From Opisthorchis felineus (Eukaryota > Platyhelminthes > Trematoda > Opisthorchiida > Opisthorchiidae): 64,000 nucleotides of DNA. Made by a program: the position numbers and the translations under genes. How positions within the stretch are numbered: position 1 is the first letter of the stretch; each line of letters begins with the position of its first letter. This document shows, one piece after another, positions 1 through 13,100 of this stretch. The DNA lies in NCBI GenBank assembly GCA_004794785.1, contig SJOL01000554.1:337422-401421 (forward strand). Direction: 5' to 3'. The notes beneath the pieces are model-generated. The model was not told where the DNA came from. It saw nothing but the letters and a program-made list of their open reading frames with translations, and made no database searches.

Positions 1-1061
1 AAAGCTAGGTGAACGTACCAGAAAGACCGTTTACTTCTTGCCATAACATATGTAGTAATCAAAACGCCCAATAAAATTCCACTTTTCCTCTCGTCCGTAT
101 TGGATCGACCATGTTGGTCGAGATGAATGGGCGCGTGAAGTGCGCTATGTCCGCTATGGCTGTCGCCAATTACATTCAGCTAGTTGATTGAGAATCGTGG
201 ACCTCTAACCGCATGTTATTCCTATGCATCAGCTGGGTTAATGCAGCTGTCCTCCATGATCGACAACATGATCGTTCTGGCATGTTTTGCCAGTTACAAT
301 GGAGAACCCCGTGGAAGCGGGTTACCACAGAACCTGCCCTGCGGGGCATAGGCCACCGTTATCTGCAAGCCACACATTCTTTAAACCTTGCACCAGTCAA
401 CCAAAAATAATGTATATGTCTACCGCGATGACAAATAGCAAGAGCAAATATTGAGGTAACAGAACACAGAAATCGGTGTTCCTCCGGTCGTTCAGGCGTG
501 ACACCCCCGTATATTTTCCGTCTGCAAGCACAATGCAGACTCAAGAAAGCTCAACGAACTATATAATCTGCAGAACTACTTGCGATTTTTGTCAATAGTA
601 AGCTATTTACGCTCTACCGCAATTCGCGATATCCCGTTAAATTTGGTACCATATTCCGTCAGTAGTGAATGATGACCTTGAAGATTCGCTAACTTAAAGA
701 AATCATCCATGCTGAATACTTGCAGAAAAAGTTATTGGACATAGGCACTTTTCCCTATGAAGTGGTAACCTTGAAAACTTCGTAGTTTTCGAGAAATCAC
801 TTCCATTTTGCGAATACCGAAAGGCGTGTTACCTGCCGCTCGGTTTGGACGTTTGGACAATTCATACTGCGCGCATCCAAAGTAAACTGATGACCTAGTC
901 AGCCCGACTTTATGGACTTGATCCGCTAGAACGATCAGGTTTTGCTGAATACGCAAGAAAGTCATGAACCAATGGGGTTCTAGAAGATGGAGAGCTATTT
1001 GCTGATCTGACCGCGCGCGTCTCAGTTTGTTGCGCTTCTCTTTTCGTTGTTGCACATGTAG
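1..1061. other. Upstream flank of the GCK-III gene, no gene recognised
   Basis: The short open frames on both strands show no recognisable domain and no repeat could be matched by eye. The stretch precedes the first coding exon of the + strand kinase, so it may hold its promoter, an upstream intron or 5' UTR exons. No TATA box or other core promoter element could be defended. The last 40 bases are pyrimidine-rich and end in a splice-acceptor-like AG. Confidence 0.5.
1026..1061 (+). promoter_or_regulatory. Candidate splice acceptor (cis or spliced-leader) before the GCK-III start codon
   Basis: A pyrimidine-rich run (TGCGCTTCTCTTTTCGTTG) ends in ATGTAG, with the AG at 1060-1061. The first coding ATG is at 1083, so the message would keep only a 21-nt 5' UTR. 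Flatworms use spliced-leader trans-splicing at such sites, but an ordinary cis acceptor after an upstream non-coding exon is equally possible. A second AG at 1072-1073 is also available. Confidence 0.4.
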
Positions 1062-1082
1062 TTCTGTCGGAAGCTAGTGACC

Positions 1083-1115
1083 ATGAATTCAAAACCGGCA
1101 CCGATCAAAGTTTCG
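1083..1115 (+). CDS. GCK-III exon 1 (start codon)
   Basis: It encodes the first 11 residues, [11 protein letters not shown], and ends at a GTGAGT donor (1116) in phase 0. The start was chosen because it is in frame with the kinase exon across a 42-nt intron and gives an N-terminal length close to that of vertebrate STK24/26. The exon is too short to be certain from composition. If the small intron is not spliced the frame is lost, which supports it being real. Confidence 0.72.
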
Positions 1116-4100
1116 GTGAGTTATCCCATTAAATAGTTATCATTCCCTTTATAACAGAATGTCGATCCGGAAACAATGTTCGACGTACAGGAACGTATCG
1201 GTCGTGGCTCATTCGGAGAGGTTTTCAAGGGTATGAATAAACGAACTAGAGAAGTGGTGGCGATCAAGCTGATTTATCTTGAGGCAGCCGAAGACGAAAT
1301 CGAAGATATTCAACAGGAGATTCTTGTATTATCCCAATGTAACAGCCCACAGATAACAAAATATCACGGATCCTACCTGAAGGACACTACTCTATGGATT
1401 ATTATGGAGTATCTTGGTGGAGGGTCTGCTTTGGACTTGATGAAACCTGGACCTATACCAGAACTCTACATCCCAACTATCCTCCGTGAAATTTTAAAGG
1501 GGCTGGATTATTTACACAGCCAGAATAAAATCCATCGTGACATCAAAGGTATGTTAGCTTTTACAGTGAAATTGCGTCGCTTGCTTCCCTGTTTGTTACA
1601 TGAGAATTCAGCATTTCCGGATAAAGGTGAAAAGCTGTCCCGTATTTCTGAGGCCTATGAATTTCCTGCTCACCAATACTGAGTTTAGTTGTAGTTTTAC
1701 TACCCATTGCGGCCCCAGTGAATAAAGCTAGACTAGCGTTGTGTTGTTCGGGTGTTCCTAAAAGAACGCGAGGTTTTGTGTATGGTCCACCGAGGAGGAA
1801 ATCGAATAGCGCAACAAAGTTGACAGAACGATAATTTGCAGTCAAAACCCATATGGATTCTGTCTGTGCGGAAAGCTTCGAGTTAATGCGCGGTCGAAAT
1901 AACCTCTATCATCGAGTGGATTTTGGCGTCGCTACTTGTGAATGAAGTTTAATGTTGTGCTAGGGATAGAAAAGCGAACAACATATAATGCGATCACTCA
2001 GCTGTAACATCCTTTCGGTGCCCAGCTGCCATGCCACCCGAAGGAAGCACGACGGTCGGGATTTTGCCAGTTTTCCCAAGCCTAGACAAGAGCAGTCGAG
2101 ATGCTGCCGTTAGGTTCGAACCGCGGACTTTTCGGCCAGCAAGTTCGCACCTTAACCACAGCGCTACTTCGCGTTCATGACGAATAGAAGCGAAGACACC
2201 TAGAACGTTGCTTCACTTGCATACGGTCAGAAACATAAGAATAATTAGCGTCGATGAAGCAGAGGGTAGCTACGCAGTGCAATAGTGGGGGCGAAAAACG
2301 GACGAATATAAATGGCAGTTATTGAGGATTTCGGAGTGACAAAGTATGCGAAATACCAACCACACATATATGATTTACAGCACACGTCATAAAAAACAAA
2401 TAGACGAATTTAGTCGACGGAAGGCGAAAGTAAGCTCGAGCTGCACAGTAGACTTCGCAGCACAGCCCCATGTTTCCATTGTATGAACGGTCATGTTGCT
2501 TTTATGCAGCGTTGAGGCTCAATTTTCAATTTATCTTTGGCGTGTTGATTCGGAAGATGCCGTCGTACGGTGTCGGTTTTCACCGAACTCTCCGGGTAAA
2601 CCTGAGAAATGTACTCCTTGTTCAGATTGTAGGATGCTCTTAGAAGAGGATGAAACAAGCTTACCGAAGCACTATGCAGGAGGTTACAAAAGTTTCCTCA
2701 ATGAACGGCCTTGGCTCCAACGGGGAAGAAACAGCTGCCGCTGCGTAGCCACAGTCCCCTATTTCCGAATGCCAATCAAAAAAGCACAGGTTCGTAGAGT
2801 ATCTTCATCAGCGTCGACGTCGGTACAGTAAATGAAGATCTTGGTGGTATCTACCATACATCCATGTGCTTGACGGTTTCAGGTGTGTTGCGATCCTGCC
2901 AGGGCCCCCAACGAAAACTGTCTTAGAAGCCCAGCGGCAAGGCAGCGTCGGTTGGCGTTGGGCTATGACCACCGAAATAGTATAACTTTTAAGGATCAAT
3001 TTAACGCAAATGTTATGATCCAGGGACAGCCGGGGTGGCTTGCGTGACCCCTTCTCACTGGCTGAATTTGTGGTTATCATGTGGTATAGCTGTAAGTTGA
3101 AGTGCTCAAGATCCAGTCTCAGCGTGATGATCTTTTTAGGACAGACTGGTGCGCCGAACGCATTCCTGAAGGCTCAGATCATACGCCGCGTAGAAGTTTG
3201 ATTAGTTCGAGCAAAGTTTACATTTAGCTATGAAAATCTGGTGAGATTACGATTGTCAGCAAACAGAAGAGGTTGTTGCAACTGGGAACATCCGAACACT
3301 TCCACAGAGACTGGGACCATGAGACGGTTTATGTTCCTCTATGACTCACTGAGCTGTGCACTCCAAGGGTGATACGAGGTTCGTTACTGAGAAGAGTTCC
3401 GACAAACAGTGTTCTGGACCTCCAGACTTTCGGTGGAAAAAATATACACCATCTTGTTCCCAAAAATCATATGCCGCCGCACTAGTGTACCGGCACCCAC
3501 CCGCCGCTTTGTGTTTAGGGTCTTAATCCAGAGTTTATGGTTGAGAGCCTGGCCGCACCTGGAACTATCTTAACCCATGTACAATCATGAACTTCACAGC
3601 AAGATGATCTTCGGCTTGCACAGGGTTCGTCCATCCAGATTGCCTTTCCTGTCGTATAAATAGGCCGGATAAGCGAAAACATGCTACTTCTGACGCCATC
3701 CTTCTTAGGCTTTCAAGTATTTTTCCACAAACCCGTTTGCAGTGTTCTATACACGCTCCACCGCCAGGACTGGAGGCTCTGTATGTCTCGCACCTGTCTG
3801 GACTAGCTGTCGACAACACCGAAATTAATCTTCAAAATCCCGAAATTCGGACTAGTTAGCTGCCCCTACTGTCCCCCCTCTGACGTTTACAGGACAGCAG
3901 ACTGCTCTTCCTCGCATTCTAGATCCCCTGTGCATCGTCACGTGCTATCTGTTAGGAACAAGGATCTAGGACGCAAATAATTGAACTAACTGCCTCCATC
4001 ATCCTCTACTGACCTCCATTCGAGCATTTCTGACGTTGTAAAAGCTAAGCAAAAATAATATAAAGACTGCTGCGACGAGCATGCAGATGTCTGTGCTGTG

Positions 4101-7100
4101 TTGAGCTATCAAGCACAGCCATCTCTGCTGGGCTAGTTACTCGTTGCTGGTTCGTCCGGTAAAACCTAGGCCTCGGTCCCAAGAACGCTTTTTTACTTCG
4201 TCGCCTTATACCTCAGTGGACTTCAGCCTTCAATCAGCCAAAGAAAGTATTTATGACGTAGCTCTTCCGCAGCGGGCTTAAATTTTCTGCATAATTTTGT
4301 TCTCTTGTTATGTGAGCCTGCTGAAGTAAGCAGGCTCAATGCTGGCGAGACTTAACTGGGCGGTCCTCTCGGGTTAGACGCGAGACGAACGGAGGACGTC
4401 TGTTTCGGGTGTGTTAATAACAAACTTTTTCTTTGGGGTACCATCTTCAGGAGTTATCAAATTCTTCCGTGCATATGGTGTTCACGAACGGAACTGCTTC
4501 TGACCAAAATGGACGAAATTGTCGTTGAATACAGATGACGAGGATTAGTCACTGCCAGCTGCTTCTGGGTGGACTTTAGTCATGCACTTGTCCTCTGTTG
4601 CTCCTCTTTGTACTTCTCAGGTCAAAATGCATACCTCATTTGCTCAGTGAGGAGCCCTTGAATCCGAAAATAAAACAAAGTTCACCGTAGCATATGACTG
4701 AGCCAACACATTCAATAACGCTTCATGTTTTCTTTGACTGAGATACCTGCTTCGCAATCAGCCACCCGTGTTAAAAACCTGCCTTCTTCTTTATGATGAA
4801 AGCAGTACACTAGTAACACGTTTTAGTGTTTACCCGCCATTCAACCGTGAGTGAGGCGCGCTTCGCTAAAGAGAAGAAAAAAGGAAGTGTAGGAACTTGT
4901 AAGAAGTCCTAAGCCCTTAGGGAAAATGATTAAAATAGGGTGCATGCACCTTGACGAAGCATTACACTGGTCAAATCTTAGCGATGTAGAATTGAGGCGC
5001 CATTAGCGGGATTAACCCAGCGTCCTTTGTTAACCTTACTTGATATACACACAGCGCGCAAGCGAAATTTAGCTGGGTAGTTTGGCTAGGAAGTGGCATC
5101 ATGCGCGCCACCAATCACTGACGCGCCTGTCGTGCACAATTTCCCAGCATGTGCAAGCGGGATTACGTGGACCACAGCCAGGAAGGCGCGAAGTTCCTGC
5201 AGCGCTCAGTTTGACTGCGACCACTTTACTTTCAGGCTGTCATGTCCTGGCCTGTCCCTTGCGAACCTTTTTTGCCAATAATGAAAAAATAACGCTTTCT
5301 TGGGTGGACGATGTTTGGGGACACGTAATGCGCGCCCCCAACCACCACAACCTGGGAAATCCAGTCTGCTGTCCTAACGATTCTGCTTTGTTACTAAGTT
5401 CTCGCTTACGCGTCAGATGACTCTTGCTACGCCACAGAAACGTCAGTGGTCAAAAGTTTGGAGACGCCTGAGGTTCTCGTATAGGAGGGGGCAAGTTTCT
5501 CAGCCATAAAGTAAGACCCATCTTGCAGCTGCTTTGTTTACACTACTCTTCAACTTCAATGAACTTCAGTTCTGACACCATAAATGACGCAACTTGGCGA
5601 ATGCTGCCCGCGCATTGACTTCATCGGTCATAGTACATCCTCGGCTGGTGCAGCTACGAATATATGTGAACCAATCAACAAACGCGAGTTCTTCCTTCCG
5701 AAGTTCCAACGAAGCACATGAGGATGGGAAATTCCGGAGTATGACCTCGCACTTTGAAGGTGCGAAATGCTTACCGAAACATGGGACTATCTCCGATGTT
5801 GTGTTTAGGTTTTTTTTTGCGCGACAAGTGAATGCCAAACATTACAAGGATGTCGCTGCATAGTTGAAATCCGTTAGTCTTCCTCTAGACATCATTTCAA
5901 TACCTAGATTCATGGTCCCTTCAAGTGTGTACTCCGTGACAAAATTAAAAGAACAAAAATGACTAACTCTATTGGTCTTGAAGATGCCATTAGACAGTTC
6001 ATTGTGCGCCCCAACCTGACCGGAGGTATAGGAATACAGGGCAAAAAGAGTGTTCACGAACTCCAAAAGCATCTCCGCCTGGTCAAGCGGTACCAATCGA
6101 TTCCACGAGGTACGGGGTTCTGTTAGAGTCGAGTGAAACTTCGATTGTTGGTCGGCGGTATGCGTGGCGTTGCTCAAGCACTTGACGTAGTGTAAAGATT
6201 TGGTTGATGCGCCTTCCTGGTTGACATCCTGCTTAGTACTGTGGGACTTGCGTCTCACGTATCAGAGATAGGTGCCGCAATACAAGGGAAGCCCGTAGTC
6301 GTTTTGTGACAGGCCTATACCTATACCTATACCCCTGTGGTTGAAACAGTCGGTTCGGGAGTCACTGATTGACCACGATTTTCTGGAACACCTTGTTTTG
6401 GAACACAAATTCACTTCCATATTTAAGTAACGCTGGGGGAAGTCCATCTGACCCAGCAGGCTCATCGCGCTTCAAGGTAACAGAGCTTGTTAACACTCCA
6501 AAGACTCATAGGTGTCTAAACTGATTGTGTCGAATGAGTACAGGGACAAAAGACTAGTGTTATTGTTGTCGAAAATATTTTGCCCGGCGATCTAACCGCT
6601 GGTCTCGATTATCTCTGATTACTTCACTTACGGAAGGCCTCTTAGGTCCTGCCTTTCGGATTACCTGGAACAGCTTCCGTGCGTATTCAACCGCACTGGC
6701 CTCCAATTTTTGAACTTTCTGGTTCCAACTGGCTTTTGTCCACACAGAGGCTACGTTAGAGCTTTCGCCTAGCCTTTCATCCAGTCGCATTTTGCTCCTA
6801 GCCAGAAGGGATAGAGCACCTCACATCAAGGATCTAGCGGTTTCCGTGTGCGTACCGGAAAATATGACAAGCAGAGTTTCTTGTGTCACTTGTAACCGTG
6901 CTAATCTCATTCTAGTTACGGTCAGTGCCCTTCGAAGAGGCCGGTTGCAATGCGTTGCGCGGTAAGCTTTGACATGTTTCCTTAACCTGTGGCTCACACA
7001 GCTTCTCTGCTACTAAATTGGGAGTTCATTCTGGGGGTTATTGGGAAATTGGTGAAAACCCGCGCTGAACGAGAGCCTGATTTGAATCAACCTGTGTACT

Positions 7101-10100
7101 CGAAAACGATTGACTTTCAAGGACTGAACGACGTCATCGGTAACTGACGGTGATGTGGTTAGTTTCTGCCCAGAAGTGCTCACCAACCATAGTAGCACAA
7201 TGGAACCCATTGCGTCCGAACCGGGTGTTGTTGAGAAACAACGTGTGAGCAGTACAAAAATCCGGAAACATCTCAGATCATCTGCCCACAAAGGTCATGT
7301 CTAGCAACCATACAACAACACAGCCCCTGCTGTAACCTGGTGCACAGGATCACTTAGACCCAGTGATATGCCTTTTCGACTCTACAAGTGACGCGATTCG
7401 GTAAACTTGGTTCGTGCCCCCTACGTACGTGTACTGACTTCATCAGACACAACCAGAATACAGTGCAGCTACCTAGACACGTAGAACTCCTCAGAACCTC
7501 AAGTTCTTGAATCGTAGGAAATGCACATTGTAAAGCACGGCATTGCCCTCTGTGGGAGCAAACCGCGCACCAAAAATGGCATTATGGTGGTGAATTTATT
7601 CATCGGTGCCGGTGTCTTGTGCTAGTCCTCAAAGATGAGGGCGATCGCGTTTGCGTACTCCGGATCCACAAAATTATCACTATCGACGACTTGAACACCG
7701 GGGTTTTGAAGAAGCTCTTGTATGTGCCTTATTATTTCATTGATAGCGAAGCTGAGCAGAAGTGCAAGGAATGGACATCTTAGCCGGGCACCGCTTTTCG
7801 TCAGGAGGCTTTTAGAGCCCCCTCATACACTTCCACACACAGGAAGTACGTGAACACCAATACCGGATTTCGCTCACGAACTTCTGGGCCAGCGGATTTT
7901 CGCCTTTTTCAGAAATCGGTTCTGCGAACCAGACCTGCGCTCATCGCACCTTCGATGAATGCTCTCCGTTGTCCGTACATCTCGTGTCCAAGTCGCAGAC
8001 GACCACTTAATCGAAACCTTAGCAGCGTTAAACCTACGCTTGTGCCTTTTTAGTTCACTAACCACCACAGGGGTGAACTTGTAGTCTGTTTTTAAAGAGC
8101 ACCTGGATGTGGTAAAAAATTCCACAGATCCAGAACCACACCGAGTTTGGGATTGAGCAGATGGAACAAGCAGATTCTTTGAGGTCGAACCGCACGAAGG
8201 TGCCCATCAGCAATCAAATCGTGATTGGATGGTTCAACACCACCCACCATGGCTTATCTATCCGCATCGACCACTGTGTCGCTAGAGGTTCTTAGCTGGA
8301 AGCGGACACTTATTGTTGGGACAGTCAGTCTAGTCACAGCTCTTGGTTAAGAGACTTGTTTCTGACATTACAGACGTCAGCTTAAAAGTACTTACCAGTG
8401 TTGAACATTGATGCTTCGCTGCCCTAACTCTGTTGTTGATGTACTGCTTGAAAGTCCTCTACCTACCTCTGAACGATATACTCTCGGGGCACTCGATCAC
8501 ATACGTTGAGTATTCGGACGATATTGCCCTCCTTAGTTTAGATCCTCCAACGATTCAAGTCATTCTAAACAACCTAAATATTTTCGCCGCACGGTTCGGT
8601 TTGAGCTTTACATGTGCAAGGTGTAAAGTGCTGCTGCAAGACTGGATGGGACTAAATCCAAACATCATGCAGACGAGCCAATCGACGTGGTTTATCTGGG
8701 CAATAGTATAATTCCCGGTGAACTAGCTGGAGATAAGATTATTTCTCTAATCGGGAGGACCAGGGCAGCTTTTGCCAACCTCCGATACCTATGGCGCCGA
8801 CGTGCTGTCTGTTTGTCTGTCAAGGGAAGAGTTTACATTACGGCAATGCGATCCATTTTGCTTTGTAGATCAGAAACGTGGCCTCTGCGCGCAGAGGATG
8901 TTCGAAAGATGTCAGTGTTTGACCATCGGTGTCTCCGAAGCATTGGTCAGGTCTGGTGGGAATATCGGATTAGCACTGCTGAGGTACGCCAGATGGTCTT
9001 AGAAAGAAGGAACCCTTTTGCAATAGATGAATTACTCACGCTTCATAGATTACCCTGGTTAGGACATGTACTACGCATGCCAGAAGACCGTCTGCCTCGC
9101 AGAGCTTTTTTCACCCAACCCTGTACTGAGTGAAAGCGACCAAGAGGTGGACAATATATGACCTGGCAACGAAGTATGGAAACACTAACCGGGAAACTTG
9201 GTCGGGTCGACAACTGCCGCCTCCCTGGATGGGGACCCCGGGACTCAACTAACCAATGGTTAATGACACTGGCAGGCATGCCTCAATCACGCAGTCAGTG
9301 GCGCTCGTACGTCAAACTATCGCCTTTAGTGCGGAGCTCCCAGTTTCCCGTTCCCTTAGAGCAATATACAGTACTGATCATGCCATCACCTCCAATGCCT
9401 GGCTATATCTCCCACGCTCTGCCATTTTCCGGTACAGACAGCACTTTCGGTGGTGATGAAAGTGAAATGTGATTTGAAGTGTATCGTGTATATGTTAGTC
9501 GTTCCGGAGAGCTGGCGTTATTTCTTCAAATTTTTGGTTGTTTTATTTGCGACACTTCCAGGCTGTCCAGGTCGTAGGAGAGAGAGACTTGGGCTCCAGT
9601 CGGAGCTTTTGATGAGCTATCTGATCCACAAGGTGGCGGTGCGACGCACGGGGTTCACGATCTACTAGAAATCGATAACTAAGGCCCAGCCCATAAGCTC
9701 TTCAGATAGGAGCCGTCCATCCTGGATACCTAATACGTTCACGACCAAGTTTTTACCGATAGGTCTCGTCGAATTCGGTCCATGTACGAGTGGTCTGGGC
9801 TTAGTTGAGTCTCCTGTCAAAACCAGATTGGTATGCAGGTGAATGTATAGGTCGGATCTTGGGGAATACTTCAGCTGCTCTGCACGAGCACAAATTCTGG
9901 AAGGATCGAATGGACCCAGGTTTTGCAATGATAGCGATTCTCTGTCAGCAGCAAGGTTCAAAAGCGAAATTTCATAGGTACAACATAGCAGGTCACCTGC
10001 GGCAAATAGATTATAGCCTGCTCTCTTCAAAGAAAGTGCCGAAGGACTGATTACAGACCTGACAAACCATATAGAACAATGAAATGATGTCGGTTGTATG

Positions 10101-13100
10101 GGGTACATCGGCCCCAATACTTAAAAAATGCAAGGGCGACATGCGTAGACTATCGTGATCAGTAGTGTCCAGGGTGCTGTTTGACATCATCCTACACAAG
10201 CTGAAAAACCACATTATGAATAAGGTCCGGGAGAATCGAGCCGACTTCCTCCGGCTTCCTTGAGACAGGTGTAAGAACCGTGTCTTCATTCCGACCGCCA
10301 ACACTGGTTATTATTCCTGAATTGGTACTATCTTCGACTCTACCGGTCACCAGAAACTGGCGGTATCTGGGGATGGAAAGTGTCTGTTTTATATCCGTCC
10401 CTTATGAAGGTAGTGTGTGCGAACCTCCTCGGTTACGCATGTGTTTACACCAAGCTACTACCCGAATTCACTTCGTCAACTGGTATTTGGACAGGCTGCC
10501 GCTTCTCCCTCCGTTTCTTCGGTAGTCTTTTTGGTCTGTCAATTGGATCTTCCTGCTGGGTGTCAAAATGCCACCGGAGCGTTCGCTGACCAGCACTGAA
10601 TAGGTGAATTATGTTGTGCTTCTTGGTTTAGATATTACAGAACCATGAACCATAATGAATGAAGCAGATGGCTACGTCCTACGCGTGTCAGAGGACTACC
10701 TTCCTTACAGAGCCCTTTTCACCCAGCGATGCATATCGTACAGATGATGAGAAGGTGGTCAGTCAATGACTTACAAACTCAAGGTCTAGAAACCTTGACG
10801 ATTAACCCCATCCGTCCCTGCAGATTGGGACTCCGGACATAGACTCGGCGCGACCACACCCATTCATCAAAGCTTGAAATAGTAGCTATCCCGATTCCCC
10901 CCTGATAAGAAAAATGACACTTTGACCTGTTTGAAATCGATAGATTATCGACGTTGATTGAGTGCACACAGATTGACTGCAATAGGAGTTCGCATGTTGA
11001 CTAGCGAATGAGGCTTTTCTGATCTGTGTTGCACAGCGACATGAGTGTATTGTGGAGGAACGCCCCACCATAGGGATCGGATTGTTGTTGTTTGTTCAAC
11101 GAACAGGACAAAGGGTTGTCACAGGCATTTCTAGTCTCCGCCCCGATAAGATCTGGTGAAGGGAGGAGCGCCTTTCGCTGCGAAGTTGTTCATTTTGGCA
11201 AACAGGAACTAAGCGATTACAAACCATCAGACGCGAAAGTGAATATCTCATCTGCACGGAGTTTTTGAAAAGTTAACATTCTCTAGCGTCCTCTTGGACT
11301 TCCTGAGGGTTCTTTGAATATTAAACAATGATAGGCGAACACTGCAAAGCTGTTCCATAATTTCCGTGTTAATCTTCACCTTCCATCAGATGCGTGGACG
11401 GAGCTTGGACACCAGACCAGACACTACTCGCATGCTCCATCCGTAGTATACACCGTTACGCTGGCATCACGTGTCTATATTTTGTTAGTCGTACTCTTCG
11501 GGAAAGTTTTCTACCAGTGGAGACGTAGGGATGCACAAACTAAGAGTTATGGCGATTCACGACGAGATAGGCTTCTAGGCCGTAAATACGTGGTGGTTCA
11601 ATGGTGCTCATAAGGTTGTTGGAAAATTTAGGGAGCCCACTACTGGGGGCTCATCAGGTAAGCTTGAAAACCGGCGGCAAAACTGCCTCCTGGAGACCGG
11701 AACTATCTGATGGATTGCTGCGATGTGGCCGAACTCTGATCCTGATGGATGGATTTCCGAAAGACAGGTGATATCTACATTGTGGAGCACAGTGATATAC
11801 CGAACTTCAGCAAGCAATGGTGTTCTCCAATTTCAGTACGCAACATGCACCGTCACGAAGAAACTGGACCTTACCGTGGTGTGACGTTTGTCTACCTCTG
11901 CAACCCATTGAAATAAACTGGGCGGGGGTGTCCGCGCGACATTCGCGGTCATGGGTTAGAGGTCCTCCAGGTTGGAGTTGGAACGTGTATGGTGACTTGT
12001 TCCGTAAAAATTGAAATGCATTTGAATTTCCCGCCAAGCACCGCTGCCTTGTGGTCAGGCTTTTGAGCCAAAGGCTTTGGTTGCGGACCCTAATCATCCT
12101 CCTGTTTAGATGTGGGCGTCCTGGCAGTATCCCAGCCCACATACAACCATGACACTTACGACTAACAATACTCTCATGCCACATCGGCCGTCGCGTGATG
12201 CCGTCAGCCGGGTCGCCTTACTTGCTGCATACAGCAGGGCGGGTAGCGAAAACAGACTACTGCTGACGCCTCCCTTCTTTCTCTTTCACCTACTTTTTCC
12301 TCCCCCTCTCCCTTCCCCATTAACAACTCTACTCTTGTAGGCCCAGCCCTTAGGACTGATGACTCCGTTCGTCTTGCATCGGTTTTGCGTGCAGCATCTG
12401 CTCATCACATGGCGCCGACATCCTCAGGTATCTCCAAAACAATCTTCAAGCCTCGACACCCAGTCTATCTGGCCGCCTGCACTCTGAAGCAAGCAGGACA
12501 ACAAGCTGCTCTTGCTCTCACACTGGACTCGCTTGGCATTGATGTGTGCTGTGTCTCAGAAACAAGAATTCAAGATGAAAGCACAGTGATTGAGCTAACC
12601 GCCCCATCACTCTGCACTCGCTTCCGGCTACGCACCTCTGGCAATCCTGAGGCTTCTGCGACAGGATGTGCAGTGGTTGGTATCGTCGTAAGTCACCGGA
12701 CGGAAGGGTCCTTGCTTGACTGGATATTCGTTGATGGTCGCCTCTGTGTGGTTCGTCTGGCAACGTTTGTGAAGGAGCCTCAAGCGGGAAGTTGATCGCT
12801 GTCTGTTTTTCATGTCTGCTTACGCCCCAATTGACTGTATCTCTGACACCATCAAAGACAAGTTTTATGAAGCCCTGAATGCCCTGTTGCGGCGAGCTAA
12901 AAGCTCAGATATCGTTGTGGTTACCGGAGATCTGAATGCACAGGTAGGCAGGCTTAACACGTCTGAGACTCAATTAGGTGGCCTGCATGGAGTGAACTCG
13001 GTACGTACAGACAATGGTTAACGATTGCTTCAGCTGTGCGCTGACCGCTGGCGGTTTTTATGTCTTACTAACTTCCGAAATAGCCGAATTCGTCTGGCCA

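Noticed and set aside
1176..1682. 168-codon frame as a complete short kinase
   Set aside because: It runs through a consensus donor at 1549. The next exon at 16137 completes the split codon exactly.
5300..5400. A + strand reading [14 protein letters not shown] resembling a LINE C-terminus
   Set aside because: The - strand of the same bases gives [14 protein letters not shown] in line with a long, ordered LINE. The + reading is a fortuitous shadow.
9665..10117. 150-codon - strand frame as a gene
   Set aside because: No domain, no splice context and no conserved pattern. Open frames of this size occur by chance in 64 kb.
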